Of a stretch of DNA of 64,000 bases, positions 47,532-62,500 are shown one piece after another (position 1 is the first letter of the stretch; each line of letters starts with the position of its first letter). Source of the DNA: Ehretia macrophylla (Eukaryota; Streptophyta; Magnoliopsida; Boraginales; Ehretiaceae); NCBI GenBank assembly GCA_037974665.1, contig CM075773.1, positions 20,140,146-20,204,145 on the forward strand. The letters run 5' to 3'. Under the pieces are notes generated by a model that made no database searches, was not told where the DNA came from, and saw only the letters and a program-made list of their open reading frames with translations. A program made the position numbers and the translations under genes.

Positions 47532-50500
47532 TTGGTCTCCGAAAATAGGCACAGTGAAGCAAGCTTTGCTACCCCTGTCGTAGAGCTCTCGTAGAGCTTT
47601 CCAACGATATGCTGTGCACCGCGTAACTCCCTACGGATCAAAAGTTATGGGCACCGGAGCGGCGGTGACCTGGTCCTAAGCCCCACGCCCTCGGTTTGCA
47701 GGCCCAGCCTCCACGTGAAGTGAAGTTGTCCTGCACAAGGTGCCGTGGGATTTGGTAATAGAAATGTGATGGAATAGGTTGTCCTTTTCGCTGCTCACTA
47801 CGTACGATTCGGGATGAAAAAACGGCACAAAAGAAGAAAAGTGTCCCGAAATAGATGAAGACGTTCGATTTTGGGCTCCAAAAAAGGCACAACAAAGCGA
47901 GCCTGGCTGTCCCCGTCGTAGAGCTCTCGGAGAGGTTTCCAATGGTATGATGTGCGCACGTAACTCCTTACGGATCAAAAGTCATGGGAACCGGCGCGAA
48001 AGAGACGTGGTCCTAAGCCCCTCGCCCTCGGTTTGCGGTCCCAGCCTCTACGTGAAGTGAAGTTGTGTTGCACAAGGTGCCGTGGGATTCGTTAATAGAA
48101 ATGTGATGGATTAGGTTGTCGTCCTTTTTGCGGCTCACGACGTACGATCCGGGACAAAAAAATAGCGAAAAAGAAGAAAAGTACCCCAAAACTGATAAAG
48201 ACGTTCGAGTTTGGGCTCCAAAAATAGGCACAGCAAGGCAAGCTTTGTTGCCCCCGTCGTAGAGCTCTCAGAGAGCTTTCCAACGATATGCTATGCACCG
48301 CGTAACTCTTTACGGATCAAAAGTTATGGGCACTGGAGCGGCGGTGACCTGGTCACAAGCCCTACACCCGCGGTTTACGGGCCCAACCTCTACGTGAAGC
48401 GAAGTTGTCTTGCCCAAGGTGCCGTGGGAATCGGCAATAGAAATGTGATGGAATAGGTTGCCGTCATTTCACAGCTCACGACGTACTATCCGGGACGAAA
48501 AAACAGCGGAAAAGAATAAAAGTGCCCCGAAACTGATGAAGACGTTTGATTTTGGGCTCCGAAAATAGGCACAGTGAAGTGAGCTGGGCTACACTTGTCG
48601 TAGAGCACTCGAAGAGCTTTCCAACGGCATGCTGTGCGTGCGTAACTCCTTACAGATCAAAAGTTATAGCCACCGGAGCGGCTGTGACTTGGTCCCAAGC
48701 CCCACGGCCTCGGTTTGCGGGCCCAACCTCTACGTGAAGCGAAGTTGTCTTGCCCAAGGTAACCTGGGATTCGATAATAGAAATGTCATGGATTAGGTTG
48801 TCGTCATTTTCGCGGCTCACGACGCACGATCCGGGATGAAAAAATAGCGCAAAAGAATAAAAGTGCCCCAAAACTGATGAAGACGTTCGATTTTGGGCTC
48901 CGAAAATAGGCACAGCGAAGCAAGCTGGGCTGCCCCCGTCGTAGAGCTCTCAGAGAGCTTTCCAACGGTATGTTGTGCGTCGCGTAACTCCTTACGGATC
49001 AAAAGTTATGGGCACCAGAGCGGCGGTAACCTGGTCACAAGCCCCACACCCTTGGTTTGCGGGCCCAGCCTCTACGTGAAGCGAAGTATTCTTGCCCAAG
49101 GTGCCCTAGGATTCGATAATAGAAATGTGATGGATTAGGTTGTCGTCCTTTTCGCGGCTCACGACGTACGATCCCGGACGAAAAAACAGAGCAAAAGAAG
49201 AAAAATGCCACAAAACAGATGAAGACGTTCGATTTTGGGCTCTGAAAACAGGCACAGCAAAGCGAGCTTGGCTGCCCCCGTCGTAGAGCTCTCGAAGAGC
49301 TTCCCAACGGCATGCTGTGCGCCGTGTAACTCCTTACGGATCAAAAGTTATGGGCACTAGAGCGGCGGTGACCTAGTCACAAGCCCTACGCCCTCGGTTG
49401 ACAAGCCCAACCTCTACGTGAAGCAAAGTTGTGTTGCCCAAGGTGCCATGGGATTCGATATTAGAAATGTAATGGATTAGGTTGTCGTTCTTTTTGCGGC
49501 TCACGATGAACTATCCGGGATAAAAAAACAGGGCAAAAGAATAAAACTGCCCCCAAACTGATGAAGACGTTCTATTTTGGGCTCCGAAAAGAGGTACAGC
49601 GAAGTGAGCTGGGCTGCCCCCGTCGTAGAGCTCTCAAAGAGCTTTCCAACTGCATGATGTGCGCCACGTAACTCCTTACGGATCAAAAGTTATGCGCACC
49701 AGAGCGGCGGTGACCTGGTCCCAAGCCCTACGCCCTCGGTTTGTGGGCCCAGCCTCTACGTGACGCGAAGTTGTCTTGCCCAAGGTGCCCTGGGATTCGG
49801 TAATAAAAATGTGATGGATTAGGTTGTCATCCTTTTTGCGTCTCACGACGTACTATCCGGGATGAAAAAACAGCGCAAAACAAGAAAAGTGACCCAAAAC
49901 TGATGAAGACGTTCAATTTTGGGCTCCGAAAACAGGCACAGCGAAGTGAGCTTGGCTGCCCAGGTCGTAGAGCTCTCGAAGAGCTTTCCAACTACATGCT
50001 GTGCGCCGCGTTACTCCGTACGGATCAAAATTTATGGGCACTGGAGCAACGGTGACCTGGTCACAAGCCCCACGCCCTCGGTTTAGGGCCCAGCCTCTAC
50101 GTGAAGCGAAGTTGTCTTGCCCAAGGTGCCATGGGATTCGGTAATAGAAATGTGATGCAATAGGTTGTCGTCGTTTTCGCAGCTCACGACATACTATCCG
50201 GGACGAAAAAATAGCGCAAAAGAAGAAAAGTGTCCCGAAACTGATGATGACGTTCGATTTTGGGCTCTAAAAACAGGCACAACGAAGCGATCTTGGCTGC
50301 CCCTATCGTAGAGCTCTCAAAGAGCTTTCCAACAGCATGCTGTGTGCCGCGTAACTCCTTTAGATCAAAAGTTATGGGCAACGGAGCGGCAGTGACCTGG
50401 TCACAAGCCCTACGCTCTCGGTTTACGGGCCCAGCCTCTACGTGAAGCGAAGTTGTCTTGCCCATGGTGCCCTGGGATTCGGTAATAGAAATATGATGGA

Positions 50501-53500
50501 ATAGGTTGTCGTCATTTTCGCGGCTCACGACGTACTATCCGGGATGAAAAAACACCGCAAAAGAAGAAAAGTGCCCCTAAACTGATGAAGACGTTCGATT
50601 TTGGGCTCTGAAAACAGGCACACTGAAGTGAGCTTGGCTGCCCCGGTCGTAGAGCTCTCGAAGAGCTTTCCAACTGCATGATGTGCGCCACGTAACTCCT
50701 TACGGATCAAAAGTTATGGGCACCGGAGCGGCGGTGACCTGGTCCCAAGCCCCACGCCCTCGATTTGCGGGCCCAGCCTCTACATGAATCGAAGTTGTCA
50801 TGCCCAAGGTGCCTTGGGATTCGGTATTAGAAATGTGATGGATTAGGTTGTCATCCTCTTTGCAGCTCACGACGTACGATCCGGGACAAAAAAACAGTGC
50901 AAAAGAAGAAAAGTGCCCCGAAACTGATTAAGACGTTTGATTTTGGGCTTCGAAAACAGGCACAGCGAAACGAGCTGGGCTGCCCTCGTCGTAGAGCTCT
51001 CGAAGAGCTTTCCAACGGCATGCTGTGCACCGTGTAATTCCTTACGGATCAAAGGTTATGGGCACCGGAGCGGCGGTGACCTAGTCCCAAGCCCCACGCA
51101 CTCGGTTTGCAGGCCCAGCCTCTACGTGAAGCGAAGTTGTCTTGCCTAAGGTGCCCTAGGATTCGGTAATAGAAATGTGATGGATTAGGTTGTTTTCCTT
51201 TTTGCGACTCACGACGTACGATCCGGGATGAAAAAATAGTGTAAAAGAAGAAAAGTGCACCAAAACTGATGAAAACGTTCGATTTTGGGCTCCAAATAGG
51301 CACAACGAAGCGAGCTGGGATGCCCCCATCGTAGAGCTCTCGAAGAGCTTTCCAATGGCATGCTGTGCACCGCGTAACTCCTTACAGATCAAAAGTTATG
51401 GGCACCGGAGCGGCGGTGACCTGGTCACAAGCCCCACGCCCTCGGTTTACGGGCCCAGCCACTACGTGAAGCGAAGTTGTCTTGCCCAAGTTACCATAGG
51501 ATTCGGTAATAGAAATGTGATGGAATTGTTTGTCATTGTTTTCGCGGCTCACGACGTACTATCCGAGACGAAAAAATAGTGCTAAAGAAGAAAAGTGCCC
51601 CAAATAGAAGAAGATGTTCAATTTTGGGCTCCGAAAACAGGCACAGCGAAGCGATCTTGGCTGCCCCTATCGTAGAGCTCTCGAAGAGCTTTCCAACGGC
51701 ATGCTGTGTGCCACGTAACTCCTTATGGATCAAAAGTTATGTGCACTGGAGCGGCGATGACCTGGTCCCAAGCCCCACGCCCTTGGTTTGCGGGCCTAGC
51801 CTCTACGTGAATCGAAGTTGTCTTGCCCAAGGTGCCTTGGGATTCGGTAATAGAAATGTGATGGATTAGGTTGTCGTTCTTTTCGCGACTCACGACGTAC
51901 TATCTGGGACGATAAAACAACGTAAAAGAATTAAAGTTCCCCGAAACTAATGAAGACGTTCGATTTTGTGCTCTGAAAACAGGCACAACGATGCGAGCTG
52001 GGCTATCCCCATCGTAAAACTCTCGAAGAGCTTTCCAACGGCATGTTGTGCGCCGCATAACTCCTTACGGATCAAAAGTTATGGGCACCAGAGCGGCGGA
52101 GACCTGGTCCCAAGCGCCACGCCCGCGGTTTAAGGGCCCAGCCTCTACATGAAGCGAAGTTGTCTTGCCCAAGGTACCGTGGGATTCAGTAATGGAAATG
52201 TGATGGAATTGGTCGTCGTTGTTTTCGCGGCTCACGACGTTCTATCCGGGACGAAAAAACAGTGCAAATGAAGAAAAGTGCCCCGAAATGGATGAAAACG
52301 TTCCATTTGGGTCTCCGAAAATAGGCATAGCGAAGCGAGCTAGGCTTCCTCCTCGTAGAGCTCTCAAAGAGCTTTCCAACGGCATGCTGTGCGCCGCGTA
52401 ACTCCTTACGGATCAAAAGTTATGGGCACCGGATTGGCGGTGACTTGGTCACAAGCCCCACGCCCTCGGTATGCGGGCCCAGCCTCTACGTGAAGCAAAA
52501 TTGTCTTGCCCAAGGTATCCTGGGATTCGGTAATAGAAATGTGATGGAATAGGTTGTCGTCGTTTTCGCGGCTCATTACGTACTATCCGGGATGAAAAAA
52601 TAGCGCAAAAGAAGAAAAGTGCCCCGAAACAGATGAAGACGTTTGATTTTAGGCTCTGAAAATAGGCACAACGATGTGAGCTGGGCTGCCCCCGTCATAG
52701 AGCTCTCTAAGAGCTTTCCAACGGCATGCTGTGCGCCGCGTAATTCCTTACGGATCAAAAGTTATGGGCACCGGAGCGGCGGTGACCTGGTCACAAGCCC
52801 CACGCTCTCGGTTTGCGGGCCCAGCCTCTACGTGAAGGAAAGTTGTCTTGCCCAAGGTGCCCTGGGATTTGGTAATAGAAATGTGATGGATTACGTTGTC
52901 ATCCTTTTTGCAGCTCACGACGTACGATTCGGGACAAAAAAACAATGCAAAAGCAGAAAAGTGCCCCAAAACTGATGAAGACGTTCGATTTTGGGCTCTA
53001 AAAACTAGCACAGCGAAGCGAGATGGGATGCCCCCGTCGTAGAGCTCTCGAAGAGCTTTCCAACGGCATGTTGTGCGCCGCGTTACTCCTTACGGATCAA
53101 AAGTTATGGGCACCGGTGCAGCGGTGACTTGGTCACAAGCTCCATGCCCTCGGTTTAAGGGCCCAGCCTCTACGTGAAGCGAAGTTGTCTTGCCCAAGGT
53201 GCCATGGGATTCGGTACTAGAAATGTGATGGAATTGGTTGTCGTTGTTTTTGCGGCTCACGACGTACTATACGGGACGAAAAAATAGTGCAAAAGAATAA
53301 AAGTGACCCGAAACTAATGAAGATGTTCGATTTTGGGCTCTGAAAATAGGCACAGTGAAGCGATCTTGGCTGCCTCTGTCGTAGAGCTCTCGAAGAGCTT
53401 TCCAACGGCATGTTGTGCGCCGCTTAACTCCTTACAGATCAAAAGTTATGGGCACCGGAGCTGTGGTGACCTGGTCCCAAGCCCCACGCCCTCGGTTTAC

Positions 53501-56500
53501 GGGCCTAGCCTCTACGTGAAACGAAGTTGTCTTGCCGAAGGTGCCTTGGGATTCGGTTATAGAATTGTGATGGATTAGGTTGTCGTTCTTTACGCGGCTC
53601 ACGACCTACTATCCGGGATGATAAAACATCACAAAAGAATAAAACTTCCCCGAAACTGATGAAGACGTTCGATTTTGGGCTCCGAAAATTTCATAGTGTA
53701 GTGAGCTGGGCTGCCCCAGTCGTAGAGCTCTCGAAGAGCTTTCAAACGGCATGTTGTGTGTCGCGTAACTCCTTACGGATCAAAAGTTATGGGCACCAGA
53801 GCGGCGGTGACCTGGTCACAAGCCCCACGCCCTCGGTTTAAGGGCCAACTCTCTCCGTGAAGCTAAGTTATCTTGCCCAAGGTGCCGTGGGATTCGGTAA
53901 TAGAAATGTGATGGAATTGGCTGTCGTTGTTTTCGCGGCTCATGACGTCCTATCCGGACGGAAAAAATAGCGCAAAAGAAGAAAAATGTGCCAAAATGAA
54001 TGAAGATGTTCAATTTTGGGCTCCAAAAATAGGCACAACAAAGCGAGCTGTGTTGCCCCCATCGTAGAGCTCTCGAAGAGCTTTCCAACAGCATGCTGTG
54101 TGCCGCGTAACTCCTAACGGATCAAAAGTTATGGGCAGCAGAGCAGCGTTGACCTGGTCACAAGCCCCACGCCCTCGGTTTGCGGGCCCAGCCTCTACAT
54201 GAAGTAAAGTTGTCTTGCCCAACGTGCCCTGGGATTCAGTAATAGAAATGTGATAGATTAGGTTGTGGTCCATTTTGCTGCTCACGACGTACGATCCGGG
54301 ATGAAAAAACAAAGCAAAAGGACTAAAGTGCCCCGAAACTGATGAAGACATTCAATTTTGGGCTCCGAAAACAGGCACAACGAAGAGAGCTGGGATACCC
54401 CCGTCGTAGAGCTCTTGAAGAGCTTTCCAATGGCATGTTGTGCGCCGTGTAACTCCTTACGGATCAAAAGTTATGGGCACCAAAGCGGCGGTGACCTGGT
54501 CACAAGCCCCACGCCCTCGGTTTAAGGGCCGAACCTCTACGTGAAGCGAAGTTGTCTTGCCTAAGGTGCCATGGGATTCGGTAATAGAAATGTGATGGAA
54601 TTCGTTGTCGTTGTTTTTACGGCTCACGACGTACTATTGGGGATGAAAAAATAGCGCAAAAGAAGAAAAGTGCCCCAAAACTGATGAAGACGTTCGATTT
54701 TGGGCTCTAAAAATAGGCACAGCGAAGCGATCTTGGCTGCCCCCGTCGTAGAGCTCTCGAAGAGCTTTCCAACGGCATATTATGCACCGCGTAACTCCTT
54801 ACGGATCAAAGGTTATGGGCACCAGAGCGGCGTTGACCTAGTCACAAGCCCCACGCCCTCGGTTTGTGGGCCCAGCCTCTACGTGAAGTGAAGTTGTCTT
54901 GCCCAAGATGCCTGGGGATTCGATAATAGAAATGTGATGGATTAGGTTGTCGTCGTTTTCACGGCTAACAACGTATGATCTGGGACGAATAAATAGTGCA
55001 AAAGAAGAAAAGTACCCCGAAACTGATATAGGCGTTCGATTTTGGGCTCTGAAAACAAGCACAGCGAAGCGATCCTGGCTGCCCCCGTCGTAGAGCTCTC
55101 TAAGAGCTTTCCAACGGCATGCTGTGCGCCACGTAACTCCTTATGGATCAAAAGTTATGGGCACCGGAGCGGCGGTGACCTGGTCACAAGCCCTACACCC
55201 TCGGTTTACGGGCCCAGCCTCCACGTGAAGCGAAGTTGTCTTGCCCAAGGTGCTGTGGGATTCGACAATAGAAATGTGATGTAATAGGTTGTCGTTCTTT
55301 TCGCAGCTCACGACGTACAATCCGGGATGAAAAAATAGCGCAAAATAATAAAAGTGCCACGAAACTGAAGAATACGTTCAATTTTGGGCTCCGAAAATAG
55401 GCACAACGAGGCCAGCTGGGCTGCTCCCATCGTAGAGCTCTCGAAGAGCTTTCCAACGGCATGCTGTGCGCCGCGTAATTCCTTACGGATCAAAAGTTAT
55501 GGGCACCGGAGCGGCGGTAACCTGGTCCCAAGCCCCATGCCCTCTGTTTGCGGGCCCAGCCTCAATGTGAAGCAATGTTGTCTTGCCTAAGGTGCTGTGG
55601 AATTATGTAATAGAAATGAGATGGAATAGGTTGTCGTCGTTTTCGCGGCTCACGATGTACGTTTCGGGATGAAAAAACTGTACAAAAGAAGAAAAGTACC
55701 CCGAAACGGATGAAGATGTTTGATTTTGGGATCCAAAAATTGGCACAGCAAAGCGAGCAGGGCTGCCCCCGTCGTTGAGCTCTAGGAGAGCTTTCCAACG
55801 GTATGCTGTGCGCCGCGTAATTCCTTACAGATCAATAGTTATGGGCACCGGAGCGGCGGTGACCTGGTCACATGCCCCACGCCCTCGGTTTAAGGGCCCA
55901 GCCTCTACGTGAAGCTAAGTTGTCTTCCCCAAGGTGCCTTGGGATTCGAAAATAGAAATATGATGGAATTGGTTGTCGTCCTTTTCGAGGCTCACGATGA
56001 ACGATCCGGGACGAAAAAATAGTGCAAAAGAAGAAAAGTGCCCCGAAACTGATGAAGACGTTCGATTTTGGGCTCTGAAAATAGGCACAGCGAAGCGGTC
56101 TTGGCTGCTCCCGTCGTAGAGCTCTTGAAGAGCATTCCAACGGTATGCTGTGCGCCGCTTAACTCCTTACGGATCAAAAGTTATGGGCACCGGAGCGGCG
56201 CTGACCTAGTCCCAAGCCCCACGCCCTCGGTTTGCGGGCCTAGCCTCTTCGTGTAGCGAAGTTGTCTTGCCCAAGGTGCCCTGGGATTCGGCAATAGAAA
56301 TGTGATGGATTAGATTGTCGTTCTTTTTGCGGCTCACGACGTACTATTCGGGACGAAAAAATAGCGTAAAAGAATAAAAGTTCCCTGAAATTGATGAAGA
56401 CGTTCGATTTTGGGCTACGAAAATTGGCACAGTGAAGTGAGCTAGGCTGCCCCCGTCGTAGAGCTCTCAAAGAGCTTTCCAACGGCAAGCTGTGCGCCGC

Positions 56501-59500
56501 GTAACTCCTTACGGATCAAAAGTTATGGGCACCGGAGCGGCGGTGACCTGGTCACAAGCCCCACGCCCTCGGTTTAAGGGCCAAGCCTCTACGTGAAGCT
56601 AAGTTGTCTTGCCCAAGGTGCCATGGGATTCGGTAATAGAAATGTGATGGAATTGGTTGTCATTGTTTTCGCGGCTCACGACGTACTATCCGGGACGAAA
56701 AAATGGCGCAAAAGAAGAAAAGTGCCCCAAAATAGATGAAGACGTTCGATTTTGGGCTCCGAGAATGGGCACAGCGAAGCGAGCTGGGATACCCCCATCG
56801 TAGTGCTCTCGAAGAGCTTTCCAACGGCATGTTGTGCACCGCGTAACTCCTTACGGATCAAAAGTTATGGGCACCGGAGCAGCCGTAACCTGGTCACAAG
56901 CCCCACGCCCTTGGTTTAAGGGCCCAGCCTCTACATGACGCGAAGTTGTCTTGCCTAAGGTGCCATGGGATTCGGTAATAGAAATATGATAGAATTGGTT
57001 GTCGTTGTTTTCGCGGTTCACGGCGCACTATCTGGGAAGAAAAAACATTGCAAAAGATGAAAAGTGCCCCGAAACGGATGAAGACGTTCGATTTTGGGCT
57101 CCGAAATTGGCACAGGGAAGCACGCTATGCTGCCCCCTTCGTAACTCCTTTAGATCAAAAGTTATGGGCACCGCAGCGGCGGTGACCCGGTCCCAAGCCC
57201 CACGCCCTCGGTTTGCCGGCCCATCCTCTATGTGAAGCGAAGTTGTCTTGCCTAAGGTACCCTGGGATTCGGTAATAGAAATGTGATGGATAAGGTTGTC
57301 GTTCTTTTCGCAGCTCACGACGCACTATCCGGGATGATAAAACAGAGCAAAAGAATAAAAGTTCCCCAAAACTGATGAAGACGTTCAATTTTGGTCTCCA
57401 ATAATAGGCACAGCAAAGCGAGCTGGGCTACCCCCGTCGTAGAGCTCTCGAAGAGCTTTCCAACGGCATGCTGTGCGTCGCATAATTCCTAACGGATCAA
57501 ATGTTATGGGCACCGGAGCGGCGGTGACCTAGTCTCAAGCCCCACGCACTCGGTTTGCGGGCCCAGCCTCTACGTAAAGAGAAGTTGTCTTGCCAAAGGT
57601 GCACTGGAATTCGGTAATAGAAATGTGATGGATTAGGTTGCCCTCCTTTTTGCAGCTCACGACGTACGATTCGGGATGAAAAAACTGTGCAAAAGAAGAA
57701 AAGAGTCCCCAAACTGATGAAGACGTTCCATTTTGGGCTCCAAAAATAGGCACATCGAAGTGAATTGTGCTGCCCCTGTCGTAGAACTCTCGAGAGCTTT
57801 CCAACGTCATGCTGTGCCCCGCGTAACTCCTTACGGATCAAAAGTTATGGGCACTGGAATGGCGGTGACCTGGTCACAAGCCCCACGCCCTCGGTTTAAG
57901 GGCCCAGCCTCTGCGTGAAGCGAAGTTGTCTTGCCCAAGGTGCCATGGGATTCAAAAATAGAAATGTGATGGAATAGGTTGTCATTTTCGGGGCTACGAC
58001 GTACAATCCGGGATGAAAAAATAGCGCAAAAGAAGAAAAGTTCCCTAAAACTGATAAAGACGTTCGATTTTGGGCTCCAAAAATTGGCACAGCAAAGCGA
58101 GCTTGGTTGCCCCGGTCGTAGAGCTCTCGAAGAGCTTTCCCACGGCATGCTGTGCTCTGCGTAACTCCTTACAAATTAAAAGTTATGGGCACCGGAGCGG
58201 CGGTGACCTGGTCCCAAGCCCCACGCCCTTGTTTTGCGGGCCCAGCCTTTACCTGAAACGAAGTTGTCTTGGCCAAGGTGTTATGGGATTCGGTAATAGA
58301 AATGTGATGGATTAGGTTGTCATTTTTTTCGCGGCTCACGACGTACTATTCTGGACGAAAAAATAGTGCAAAAGAAGAAAAGTACGCCAAAACTGATGAA
58401 GACGTTCGAATTTGGACTCCAAAAAAAGCACATCGAAGCGAGCTTGGCTAACCTCATCGTAGAGCTCTCGAAGAGCTTTCCAACGGCATGTTGTGCGCTA
58501 CGTAACTCCTTACGGATCAAAAGTTATGGGCACTAGAGTGGCGGTGACCTAAGCACAAGCCCTACGCCCTCGGTTTACGGGCCCAGCCTGTACGTGAAGC
58601 GAAGTTGTCTTGCCCAAGGTGCCGTGGGATTCGGCAATAGAAATGTGATGGATTAGGTTGTTGTTATTTTCGCAGCTCACAACGTACGATCCGGGATGAA
58701 AAAACAGCGCAAAAGATTAAAAGTGCCCCAAAACTGATAAAGACGTTCGATTTTGGGCTCCAAAAATAGGCACAACGAAGCGAGATGGGCTACGCTCGAC
58801 GCAGAGCTCTTGCAGAGCTTTCCAACAGCATGTTGTGCACCGCGTAACTCCTTACGGATCAGACGTTGTGGGCACTGGAGCGACGGTGACCTGGTCACAA
58901 GCCCCATGCCCTCGGTTTAAGGGCCCAGCCTCCACGTGAAGCGAAGTTGTCTTGCCCAATGTGCCATGGGATTTGGTAATAGAAATGTGATGGAATAGGT
59001 TGTCGTCATTTTTGCGGCTCAAGACCTACTATCCGGGATAAAAAAAATAGCACAAAAGAAGAAAAGTGCCCAAAACTGATGAAGACGTTCGATTTTGGGA
59101 TCCACAAACAGGCATAGCGAAGCGATCTTGGCTGCCCCTGTCGTAGAGTTCTCGAAGTGCTCTCCAACGGCTTGCTGTATGCCGCGTAACTCCTTACGGA
59201 TCAAAAGTTATGGGCACCGGAGCGGCGGTGACCTAGTCCCAAGCCCCACGCCCTCGGTTTGTGGACCTAGCCTCTACGTGAAGCGAAGTTGTCTTGCCCA
59301 AGGTGCCCTGGGATTCAGTAACAGAAATGTGATGGATTAGGTTGTCGTTCTTTTCGCGGCTCACGATATACTATCCGGGATGATAAAACAGCGCAAAAAA
59401 ATAAAAGTTTCCCGAAACTGATGAAAACGTTCGATTTTGGGCTCCAATAATAGGCACAGCGAAGTGAGCTTGTTGCTCTCTTTGTAAAGCTCTCGAAGAG

Positions 59501-62500
59501 CTATCCAACGGCTTGCTGTGCGCCGCGTAACTCCTTACAGATCAAAAGTTATGGGCACCGGAGCGAAGGTGACCTGGTCACAAGCCCCACGCCATCGGTT
59601 TGCAGGCCCATCCACTACGTGAAACGAAGTTGTCTTGCCCAAGGTGCCCTAAGATTCGGTAATAGAAATGTGATGGATAAGGTTGTCGTTCTTTTTGCAG
59701 CTCACGATGCACTATCCGGGATGATAAAACAGCGCAAAAGAATAAAAGTTCCCCAAAACTGAAGAAGATGTTCAATTTTGGGCTCCAATAATAGGCACAG
59801 CGAAGTGAGCTGGGCTGTCTCCATCGTAGAGCTCTCGAAGAGCTTTCCAATGGCATGTTGTGCGCCGCGTAACTCCTTACAGATCAAAAGTTATGGGTAT
59901 CGAAACGGCGGTGACCTGGTCACAAGCCCCACGCCCTCGGTTTAAGGGCCCAGCCTCCACGTGAAGCGAAGTTGTCTTGCCCAAGGTGCCACGGGATTCG
60001 GTAATAGAAATGTGATAGAATTGGTTGTCATTGTTTTCGCGGCTCATGACGTACTATCCGGGACCAAAAAACAGCGCAAAAGAAGAAAAGTGGCCCGGAA
60101 CGGATGAAGACGTTCGATTTTGGGCTCCGAAAATAGGCACAGCGAAGTGAGCTGGGCTGCCCCCGTCGTAGAGCTCTCGAAGGGCTCTCCAACGGCATGC
60201 TGTGCGCCGCGTAACTCCTTTAGATCAAAAGTTATGGGCACCGGAGCGGCGGTGACCTGGTCCCAAGCCCCACGCCCTCGGTTCGCGGGCTTAGCCTCTA
60301 CGTGAAGCGAGGTTTTCTTGCCCAAGGTGCCCTGGGATTCGGTAATAGAAATGTGATGGAATAGGTTGTCATCGTTTTTGCGGCTCACGACGCACTATCC
60401 GGGACGAAAAAACAGCACTAAAGAAGAAAAGTATCCCAAAATTGATGAAGACGTTCGATTTTGGGCTCCAAAAATAGGCACAGCAAAGTGAGCTTTGCTA
60501 CCCCGGTCGTAGAGCTCTCAAAGAGCTTTCCAACGGCATGCTGTGCATCACGTAACTCCTTACAGATCAAAAGTTATGGGCACCGGAGCGGCGGTGACCT
60601 GGTCCCAAGTCTCACGCCCTCGGTTTGCGGGCCCAGCCTCTACGTGAAGCGAAGTTGTCTTGTCCAAGGTGCCATGGGATTCAGTAATAAAAATGTGATG
60701 GATTAGGTTGTCGTCCTTTTTGCGGCTCACGACATATGATCCGGGATGAAACAATAGTGGAAAAGAAGAAAAGTGCCCCAAAACTAATGAAGACGTTCGA
60801 TTTTGGGCTCCTCGAACAGGCACAGCGAAGTGAGCTGGGCTGCCCCGTCGAAGAGCTCTCAAAGAGCCTTCCAACGACATGTTGTGCACCGCATAATTCC
60901 TTACGGATCAAAAGTTAAGGGCACCGGAATAGCGGTGACCTGGTCACAAGCCCCACTCCCTCGATTTGCGGGCCTAGCCTCTACGTGAAGCGAAGTTGTC
61001 TTGCCCAAGGTGCCTTGGGATTTGGTAATAGAAATGTGTTGGAATTGGTTGTCGTTGTTTTCGCGGCTCACGACGTACTATCCAGGATGAAAAAACATCG
61101 CAAAAGAAGAAAAGTGCCACGAAACTGATGAAGACGTTCAATTTTTGGCTTCGAAAATTGGCATAGCGAAGCGATCTTAGCTGCCCCCGTCGTAGATCTC
61201 TCGAAGAGCTTTCCAACGGCATGCTATGCGCTGCGTAACTCCTTACGGATCAAAAGTTATGGGCACCGGAGCGGCGGTGACCTAGTCCCAAGCCCCACGC
61301 CCTCGGTTTAAGGGCCCAGCCTCTACGTGAAGCGAAGTTGTCTTGCCCAAGGTGCCGTGGGATTCGGTAATAGAAATGTGATGGAATTGGTTGTCGTTGT
61401 TTTCGCGGCTCATGACGTATTATCTGGGCCCAAAAAATAGCGCAAAAGAAGAAAACTGCCCCAAAATGGGTGAAGACATTCGATTTTGGGCTCCGAAAAT
61501 AGGCACAACGAAGCGAGCTGGGCTTCCCCCGTCGTAGAGCTCTCGAACAGCTTTTCAACGGCATGCTATTTCGTCGCGTAATTCCTTACGGATCAGAAGT
61601 TTTGTGCACCGGAGCGGCGGTGACCTGGTCACAAGCCCCACGCCCTCAGTTTGCAGGCCCAGCTTCTACGTGAAGCGAAGTTTTCTTGACCAAGGTGCCG
61701 TGGGATTCGGTAATAGAAATGTGATGGAATAGGTTGTCGTCATTTTCGCGGCTCACGACGTACTATCCGGAATGAAGAAACAACGTAAAAGAAGAAATAT
61801 GCACCGAAACTGATGAAGACGTTCAATTTTGGGCTCCGAAAATAGGCACAGCGAAGCTTGCTTGGCTGCCCCTGTCGTAGAGCTCTCGAAGAGCTTTCCA
61901 ACGGCATGCTGTGTGCTGCGTAACGCCTTACGGATCAGAACTTATAGGCAATGGAGCGGCGGTGACCTGGTCACAAGCCCCACGCCCTCGGTTTACGGGT
62001 CCAGCCTCTACGTGAAGCGAAGTTGTCTTGCCCAAGGTACCGTGGGATTCGGTAATATAAATGTGATGGAATAGGTTGTCGCCGTTTTTGCGGCTCACGA
62101 CGTATTATCCGGGATGAAAAAACAACGCAAAAGAAGAAATATGCCCCAAAATTGATGAAGACGTTCAATTTTGGGCTCCGAAAATACGCACAGCAAAGCT
62201 AGCTCGGTTGCCCCCGTCGTAGAGCTCTCTAAGAGCTTTCCAACGGCATGCTATGCGCCGCGTAACTCCTTACGGATCAAAAGTTATGGGCACCGGAGCG
62301 GCGGTGACTTGTCACAAGCCCCACGTCGTCGGTTTGCGGGCCCAGCCTCAACGTGAAGCGAAGTTGTCTTGCCCAAGGTGCCGTGGGATTCGGTAATAGA
62401 AATGTGATGGAATAGGTTACCGTCGTTTTCGCGGCTCACGACGTACGATCCGGGACGAAAAAACAACGCAAAAGAAGAAAAGTTCCCCAAAACTGATGAA

